From: an uncultured Lachnospiraceae bacterium
GTDB lineage: Bacteria > Bacillota > Clostridia > Lachnospirales > Lachnospiraceae
Assembly (NCBI GenBank): GCA_947003375.1
Contig: CAMQOJ010000254.1
Coordinates: 1-6,430, forward strand
Direction of reading: 5' to 3'
Length of the DNA stretch: 6,430 nucleotides
The notes below the pieces were generated by a model. The model was not told the origin of the DNA, made no database searches, and saw nothing but the letters and a program-made list of their open reading frames with translations. Every line of letters begins with the position of its first letter. The stretch's first letter is position 1. Position numbers and translations under genes: made by a program. Of the stretch, positions 1-6,430 are shown one piece after another.

Positions 1-59
1 GGGGCAGTCAGAGGAACTGTCAGGTTATATAACAATTTCGGCAGAATCCCTTCTCTTCT

Positions 60-2954
<2,895 letters not shown>

Positions 2955-3063
2955 TTTCCTTTGTCGATTTCCTTCCTATAGATATATGATATATGGCAAG
3001 CACCTACCGCTCGCTCTCTTTTATTCCAGATACGCCTTGAACGATGTGGCACGCTCTTCTTCC
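2955..3063 (-). other. Gap between nucleotidyltransferase gene and uvrA, with a possible out-of-frame gene tail
   Basis: This 109-base gap holds no convincing promoter or terminator. Read on the minus strand in the +1 frame relative to the upstream gene, 3063-3021 continues as an open, charged peptide ending ERATSFKAYLE before a TAA at 3023-3021, which looks like a displaced C-terminus of the nucleotidyltransferase. Nearer uvrA are a short AT-rich direct repeat (ATATATC twice) and two purine-rich candidate ribosome binding sites, AGGAAGG (about 16 bases from the ATG) and AAAGGA (2 bases from it). Neither spacing is ideal. Confidence 0.5.
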
Positions 3064-3696
3064 TTATAGCAATATAGGAAAATAGTATTCGGCATATCCC
3101 CTCGCATACCAATAAGGATTATGGCTCCACACTTTTTTCTTGATTTCCAATATCTCCTCCGCATTCCTGTCCAGCAGCCTTTCCAGCAACGCAATATCCG
3201 AATAGTCTTTCTCCCGCGTCTTCCATTCCGGATTCATGAGCCGGGCTGATGTCTTCAGCACATAAGCCATCTTCTCTCCAATCGTATACACAGGTGTCCC
3301 ATAAAACAACCGCGGCTTTTGGTCTAACCAGCCATAAGGAAAAAATACTGTGCCGTGAGGACCTATATGGTACCAATGGCCAATTCCGTCCATGTTCCTG
3401 ACACTATTAAACGAAGCGTGCATACCGTCTTTTTCAATCCGCAGCAGCCAGAATTCTTCCATATAGCTGACCGAATAGCCCAGCCCTTCGTACTGCCGCT
3501 GCAGCCTCTCCCTATTCTCTGGCAGATTTTCCGTGAAACAGTCCAAGTCACCATGTTCCCGCGTAAATTCTCCCTGCAGGATATCAGCCACAAACCCGCC
3601 CCATATAAAGGACTTCAGCCCCGCCGTCTCTGAGACATGGTAGATATCCTCCATCATCTTCAGGTACTCCCGATTCATGCCTCCTGAAATTACCAC
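3064..3696 (-). CDS. Nucleotidyltransferase-fold protein of ANT(2'')/Lnu type, embedded in the uvr operon
   Basis: This 210-residue protein resembles the small DNA polymerase beta-type nucleotidyltransferases that include aminoglycoside ANT(2'') and lincosamide (Lnu) adenylyltransferases. Visible support is the pattern GG-x3-D-x3-G-x2-TREH-x-D-x-D at 33-52 (G33, G34, D38, D50, D52), a FYGTPVYTIGEKMAYVLK segment at 131-148 matching the family's conserved GxxV.....E....K region, and the helical RxKDxxDIALLE motif at 161-172. Aligned by eye, the third catalytic carboxylate falls at Ser95 rather than Asp, so activity is doubtful. The substrate is unknown and antibiotic resistance is not shown. 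The GTG start at 3696 lies one base past the uvrB stop and has AAAAGGAGG nine bases upstream; ATG 3678 is an alternative, but its GGAGG is only one base away. A sampled stretch has about 47% GC against about 60% in uvrA, suggesting separate origin. The 3' end may be frameshifted at an A4 run (3079-3082). A signal peptide or membrane segment is not apparent. Confidence 0.72.
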   Translation of the reverse strand: MVISGGMNREYLKMMEDIYHVSETAGLKSFIWGGFVADILQGEFTREHGDLDCFTENLPENRERLQRQYEGLGYSVSYMEEFWLLRIEKDGMHASFNSVRNMDGIGHWYHIGPHGTVFFPYGWLDQKPRLFYGTPVYTIGEKMAYVLKTSARLMNPEWKTREKDYSDIALLERLLDRNAEEILEIKKKVWSHNPYWYARGYAEYYFPILL

Positions 3697-3697
3697 C

Positions 3698-5713
3698 TCA
3701 GGGACCCTCCTTTTCCTCTGTAAAGTCCCGCAGCTTTTCCTTCAGCTCTATCATCTTGTCCCGAAGCTCCGCTGCGGCCTCAAAGTTCAAATCGGCGGCA
3801 GCCTTCTGCATCTTCTTCTGCACGTCCGCAATCAGCTTCTCCAGCTCCTTGCGGCTCATGGATTCGGGATCCTTCTCAAAGCGCATCTCCTCCTTGGCGA
3901 TGACCTTGGAGATGGCTATCAGGTCGCGGACGGACTTCTTTATCGTTGTGGGGGTGATGCCGTTCTCTTCATTATATTTCATCTGGATCTCCCGGCGGCG
4001 GCTGGTCTCGTCCAATGCCACCCGCATGGAATCCGTGATGGTATCCGCGTACATGACCACATGGCCCTCCGCGTTCCTGGCGGCCCGGCCGATGGTCTGG
4101 ATCAGGGAGGTGGCGCTGCGCAGGAACCCTTCCTTGTCCGCGTCCAGGATGGCCACCAGAGATATCTCCGGAATGTCCAGGCCCTCCCGCAGCAGATTGA
4201 TGCCCACCAGCACATCGAACACGTCCAGGCGCATGTCCCGGATGATCTCCGCCCGCTCCAGGGTGTCGATGTCCGAGTGGAGGTACTTCACCCGGATGCC
4301 CACGTCCTTCATGTAGTCCGTCAGGTCTTCCGCCATGCGCTTGGTCAGGGTGGTCACCAGCACCTTGTTGTGCTTCGCGGTCTCTTTGTTGATCTCGCCG
4401 ATCAGGTCGTCGATCTGCCCCTCCACCGGACGCACGTCCACCTCCGGATCCAGCAGCCCCGTGGGCCGGATGATCTGCTCCGTGCGCAGCAGCTCGTGGG
4501 CCTCCTCATAGTCCGAGGGGGTGGCGGAGACGAACATCATCTGGTCGATATGGGTCTCGAACTCCTCAAAGTTCAGGGGCCTGTTGTCCATGGCGGAGGG
4601 CAGGCGGAAGCCGTAGTCCACCAAAGTCTGCTTCCTGGAGCGGTCTCCCGCGTACATCCCGCGGATCTGGGGGATGGTCATATGGGACTCATCGATGATG
4701 ATCAGGAAGTCATCGGGGAAGAAGTCCATCAGGGTCAGGGGCGGCGCTCCCTCGGGCATGGCGTTCAGGTGCCTGGAGTAATTCTCGATGCCGGAGCAGA
4801 AGCCTGTCTCCCGCAGCATCTCGATGTCGAAGTTGGTCCGCTCCGCGATGCGCTGGGCCTCGATCAGCTTGTCCTCCCCTTTGAAGAAGCGCACCCGCTC
4901 CTCCAGCTCTTTCTCGATATTGTCACAGGCGGCCTTTATCTTGTCCATGGACACCACGTAGTGGGAGGCGGGGAAGATGGCGATGTGGCTCAGCACCGCG
5001 TGCACCCTGCCGGAGAGGGGCTCCACCTCGGCGATGCGGTCGATTTCGTCCCCGAAGAACTCGATCCGGATGAAGTAGTCGCCGCCCTGGGCCGGGTATA
5101 CCTCTATGACGTCCCCGTGCACCCTAAAGCATCCTCTGTGCATGTCCATCTCGTTGCGGGTGTACTGGATGTCCACCAGCTCCCGCAGCACCTGGTCGCG
5201 GTCCTTCACCATCCCGGGGCGCAGGGAGACCACCATGCCCTGGTATTCTTCCGGGCTGCCCAGGCCGTAGATGCAGGACACGCTGGCCACCACCACCACG
5301 TCTCTGCGCTCTGTCAGGGAGACTGTGGCGGAGAGGCGTAGCTTCTCTATCTCGTCGTTGATGGAAGAGTCCTTGGCGATGTAGGTGTCGGAGGAGGGCA
5401 CGTAGGCTTCGGGCTGGTAGTAGTCGTAGTAGGACACAAAGTATTCCACCGCGTTTTCAGGGAAGAATTCCTTAAACTCGCCGTACAATTGTCCAGCAAG
5501 GGTCTTGTTGTGCGCTATTACCAAAGTGGGCTTGTTCAGGGCAGCGATGACATTGGCCATGGTGAATGTCTTGCCGGAGCCTGTGACTCCTAGCAAAGTC
5601 TGGAATTGGTTACCTTTTCGGAACCCTTCCACCAGCTCAGCTATGGCTGCGGGCTGGTCGCCAGTGGGTTTGTATTCGGAATGAAGTTTGAAGCATTTTT
5701 GTGCATCCTGCAC
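3698..5713 (-). CDS. uvrB: UvrB, excinuclease ABC subunit B (damage-verifying helicase)
   Basis: UvrB is loaded by UvrA, checks the lesion by inserting a beta-hairpin into DNA, and recruits UvrC for the two incisions. Numbered from GTG 5713 the protein has 671 residues, typical of the family (about 660-670). It shows Walker A GVTGSGKT at 42-49, the damage-probing hairpin YYDYYQPEAY at 95-104 with its key tyrosines, DESH (Walker B) at 341-344, helicase motif VI QTIGRAARN at 539-547, and a C-terminal UVR motif (about 625-660) for contact with UvrC. All catalytic motifs are intact. The reading frame is open to an earlier GTG at 5731, but that codon sits just upstream of the Shine-Dalgarno, so GTG 5713 is chosen. 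It is the first gene of the cluster, with the nucleotidyltransferase starting one base after its stop. LexA control is likely from the upstream box. Confidence 0.98.
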   Translation of the reverse strand: MQDAQKCFKLHSEYKPTGDQPAAIAELVEGFRKGNQFQTLLGVTGSGKTFTMANVIAALNKPTLVIAHNKTLAGQLYGEFKEFFPENAVEYFVSYYDYYQPEAYVPSSDTYIAKDSSINDEIEKLRLSATVSLTERRDVVVVASVSCIYGLGSPEEYQGMVVSLRPGMVKDRDQVLRELVDIQYTRNEMDMHRGCFRVHGDVIEVYPAQGGDYFIRIEFFGDEIDRIAEVEPLSGRVHAVLSHIAIFPASHYVVSMDKIKAACDNIEKELEERVRFFKGEDKLIEAQRIAERTNFDIEMLRETGFCSGIENYSRHLNAMPEGAPPLTLMDFFPDDFLIIIDESHMTIPQIRGMYAGDRSRKQTLVDYGFRLPSAMDNRPLNFEEFETHIDQMMFVSATPSDYEEAHELLRTEQIIRPTGLLDPEVDVRPVEGQIDDLIGEINKETAKHNKVLVTTLTKRMAEDLTDYMKDVGIRVKYLHSDIDTLERAEIIRDMRLDVFDVLVGINLLREGLDIPEISLVAILDADKEGFLRSATSLIQTIGRAARNAEGHVVMYADTITDSMRVALDETSRRREIQMKYNEENGITPTTIKKSVRDLIAISKVIAKEEMRFEKDPESMSRKELEKLIADVQKKMQKAAADLNFEAAAELRDKMIELKEKLRDFTEEKEGP
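3706..3714 (-). promoter_or_regulatory. Ribosome binding site for the nucleotidyltransferase, inside the end of uvrB
   Basis: On the minus strand this reads AAAAGGAGG, nine bases before the GTG at 3696. It lies within the last codons of uvrB, whose TGA is separated from the GTG by a single base. This layout favours translational coupling to uvrB and supports the GTG over the downstream ATG at 3678. Confidence 0.65.
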
Positions 5714-5718
5714 AATAC

Positions 5719-5727
5719 CACCTCCTT
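5719..5727 (-). promoter_or_regulatory. Perfect Shine-Dalgarno that fixes the uvrB start
   Basis: The minus strand reads AAGGAGGTG, fully complementary to the 16S rRNA tail. Seven bases separate the GGAGG core from the GTG at 5713. This is ideal spacing and argues against the in-frame GTG at 5731, which would put this site inside the coding region. Confidence 0.9.
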
Positions 5728-5738
5728 GCACCTATAGT

Positions 5739-5822
5739 AAAAAAGGGACACTATCCGCCCGAAATTCGTCACAGTGCGTCTTCTTTTCACCTTAAAAATG
5801 TACCGTGACGAATGAAAGTCAC
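5739..5822 (-). promoter_or_regulatory. Structured uvrB leader with competing hairpins and a T6 tract
   Basis: ATTCGTCAC at 5764-5772 and GTGACGAAT at 5805-5813 form a perfect 9-bp inverted repeat, extendable to 11 of 12. The same GTGAC at 5805-5809 can instead pair with GTCAC at 5818-5822 (5 bp, 8-base loop), so the two stems exclude each other. Further down the transcript a short GGA/TCC stem (5746-5756) is followed by six T on the minus strand (5744-5739), just before the ribosome binding site. The arrangement resembles an attenuator, but the terminator-like stem is weak and no known riboswitch family is recognised. A leader of about 172 nt is inferred from the promoter position. Confidence 0.45.
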
Positions 5823-5891
5823 CTAAACCGATTTTATTGACATAGGAATCCAGCATAAAACTATATGGAATTCTCGAACACAGCAGGTTAT

Positions 5892-5920
5892 AGTATAACA
5901 CATCTTCTCAAAAAAGTACA
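5892..5920 (-). promoter_or_regulatory. Probable uvrB promoter with extended -10
   Basis: On the minus strand, TGT directly precedes TATACT (hexamer at 5892-5897), forming an extended -10 element. With a 17-base spacer the -35 position reads TGTACT (5915-5920), which matches the consensus poorly, as is common for extended -10 promoters. Transcription would start near 5885. It lies just downstream of the palindrome carrying the LexA box. Confidence 0.6.
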
Positions 5921-5956
5921 TACCCAAAACTGAACAAATGTTCTGATTTGGGTATG
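5910..5956 (-). repeat. 38-bp imperfect palindrome followed by T6 on the minus strand; operator and/or terminator
   Basis: Arms 5919-5935 and 5940-5956 are inverted copies matching at 15 of 17 positions, with a 4-base centre AAAT. The outer arms are CATACCCAAA and TTTGGGTATG; the inner parts form the LexA-like GAAC/GTTC. On the minus strand the structure is followed by TAC and six T (5915-5910), as in an intrinsic terminator for transcription arriving from the transposase side. On the plus strand it is followed by C and four T. The arms are far longer than a LexA box needs. Confidence 0.7.
5932..5943. promoter_or_regulatory. LexA (DinR) box upstream of uvrB
   Basis: GAAC-AAAT-GTTC is an exact match to the core of the Gram-positive LexA operator (GAAC-N4-GTTC, with an AT-rich centre), though the flanking bases are T rather than C/G. 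In Bacillus and relatives uvrB-uvrA is an SOS operon, so the location is expected. The box lies about 47-58 bases upstream of the inferred transcription start, just above the -35 position. It is also the centre of a larger palindrome that could be a terminator, so chance inclusion is possible. Confidence 0.65.
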
Positions 5957-5979
5957 CTTTTCAATGGGGCGCAGTCTTA

Positions 5980-6003
5980 AAGCCACTGTTACTACAGTGG
6001 CTT
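5980..6003 (-). terminator. Perfect 10-bp hairpin after the transposase gene, probable terminator
   Basis: AAGCCACTGT and ACAGTGGCTT form a perfect 10-bp stem with a 4-base loop, 27 bases downstream of the transposase stop. On the minus strand only three T follow the stem (TTTAAGA, two of them within or next to the last pair), so termination may be partial. The second palindrome 24 bases further on, with six T, may act as backup. Confidence 0.55.
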
Positions 6004-6029
6004 GCAACTATCGTTATGGTGACTTACGT

Positions 6030-6430
6030 CTAAGCATTCGCGTATAACGCACTCTCTGCTTTTTTATATTCATCTTCCGTATATCCCATAGATAATATCT
6101 GCTCTTTTGTAATATTAATCTTAATCATTCTCTCGATAGCCTTCAGGCGTTCACGCCTTATACTTCTCTCTTCAATGCTCTCTGACCAATTACACATAAT
6201 CTGGATTCTCCTTTCCAATTCAGCCGTCATTGTCATTCCATATTCATCTTCCAATATACGTTTCTTTTCTGATGCATCTTTCCCGGAAACCAGCTCTTCC
6301 AACATAGCAATCAACACGTTCTGAGATTTCTTTATAGCTTTTCCAGAAGAACTATCTGCTTCGCCCCTGATATTGACAATAATGCCTTTCATCAGATCCG
6401 TATGATATGAATTTCTCTTATTCCCAAAAA
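6030..6430 (-). CDS. C-terminal part of a PD-(D/E)XK nuclease family (Rpn-like) transposase, cut by window edge
   Basis: The frame is open from the window edge to a TAG at 6032-6030, giving 132 visible residues. The stretch LEDEYGMTMTAELERRIQIM followed by CNWSESIEERS, then a charged helix and a TKEQILSMGYTEDEYKKAE ending, is the typical tail of PD-(D/E)XK nuclease family transposases (Rpn-like), which are abundant in Lachnospiraceae. The nuclease domain with its catalytic residues would be N-terminal and lies outside the window, so activity cannot be judged. There is no stop before the ATG at 6392 and no ribosome binding site there, so that Met is probably internal. The DNA is AT-richer (about 40-43% GC by sampling) than uvrA/uvrB, fitting a mobile origin. 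It is probably a separate transcription unit, as two hairpins separate it from uvrB. Confidence 0.7.
   Translation of the reverse strand, partial: FGNKRNSYHTDLMKGIIVNIRGEADSSSGKAIKKSQNVLIAMLEELVSGKDASEKKRILEDEYGMTMTAELERRIQIMCNWSESIEERSIRRERLKAIERMIKINITKEQILSMGYTEDEYKKAESALYANA

Larger units (their letters stand above)
5714..6029. other. Non-coding control region between transposase remnant and uvrB
   Basis: This 316-base AT-richer stretch has no credible gene. In order of minus-strand transcription it holds the 10-bp hairpin, the long palindrome with LexA box, the extended -10 promoter, the structured leader and the uvrB ribosome binding site. An open frame starting at 5901 and overlapping the start of uvrB lacks a ribosome binding site and any recognisable family. 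No inverted terminal repeats or target-site duplication of a mobile element could be identified. Confidence 0.75.

Noticed and set aside
1..59. Terminator after uvrA
   Set aside because: Only a 4-bp inverted repeat (CAGT/ACTG) is visible, with no T tract; the true terminator may lie beyond the window.
3064..3696. Calling the embedded nucleotidyltransferase an aminoglycoside or lincosamide resistance gene
   Set aside because: Only fold-level motifs match, a catalytic carboxylate seems missing, and the rest of the protein is not recognisably a known resistance enzyme.
3677..5341. 554-codon plus-strand open frame opposite uvrB, and the similar 469-codon frame opposite uvrA (264-1673)
   Set aside because: These are antisense shadows of GC-rich conserved genes, rich in His, Val, Gly and Leu with no family resemblance.
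5837..5867. Plus-strand TTGACA with TATATG 19 bases downstream, as a divergent promoter
   Set aside because: The spacer is too long, the -10 is weak, and no plus-strand gene follows.
5876..5890. Second LexA half-sites (GAAC and GTTA) near the -10
   Set aside because: The half-sites are seven bases apart and the second is degenerate, whereas the operator needs four bases.
5641..5901. 86-codon minus-strand open frame overlapping the uvrB leader and start
   Set aside because: It has no ribosome binding site or recognisable family, starts inside the promoter, and overlaps uvrB in another frame.

Overview
This window looks like chromosomal DNA from a Gram-positive anaerobe of the class Clostridia, most likely Lachnospiraceae. 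The reasons are the close match of the UvrA and UvrB proteins to Firmicutes forms, a perfect AAGGAGGTG ribosome binding site, a Gram-positive style LexA (DinR) box, and a Rpn/PD-(D/E)XK-type transposase tail of a kind common in that family. The genus cannot be told from the sequence. All genes are on the minus strand, so transcription runs from high to low coordinates.

Reading in the direction of transcription: (1) 6430-6030 holds the C-terminal end of a PD-(D/E)XK nuclease family transposase whose start lies beyond the window; its DNA is AT-richer than the repair genes. (2) 6029-5714 is a 316-base non-coding stretch. It contains a perfect 10-bp hairpin after the transposase, a 38-bp imperfect palindrome centred on a LexA-box-like GAAC-N4-GTTC, an extended -10 promoter, and a leader of about 170 nt with alternative inverted repeats. 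(3) 5713-3698 is uvrB, starting at GTG with a perfect Shine-Dalgarno. (4) 3696-3064 is a small nucleotidyltransferase-fold protein that starts one base after the uvrB stop, with its ribosome binding site inside the last uvrB codons. (5) 2954-60 is uvrA. Bases 1-59 after uvrA hold only a weak inverted repeat and no convincing terminator.

UvrA and UvrB together form the damage-recognition stage of nucleotide excision repair. UvrA2 finds distorted DNA and loads UvrB, which verifies the lesion and recruits UvrC (not encoded here). A uvrB-uvrA operon under LexA control is known in Firmicutes such as Bacillus. The unusual part is the third gene between them. It has the N-terminal signature of ANT(2'')/lincosamide-type nucleotidyltransferases, a lower GC content than its neighbours, an apparently missing third catalytic carboxylate, and a possible frameshift at its 3' end. 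The window is otherwise ordinary. The embedded nucleotidyltransferase and the structured uvrB control region are the parts worth following up.
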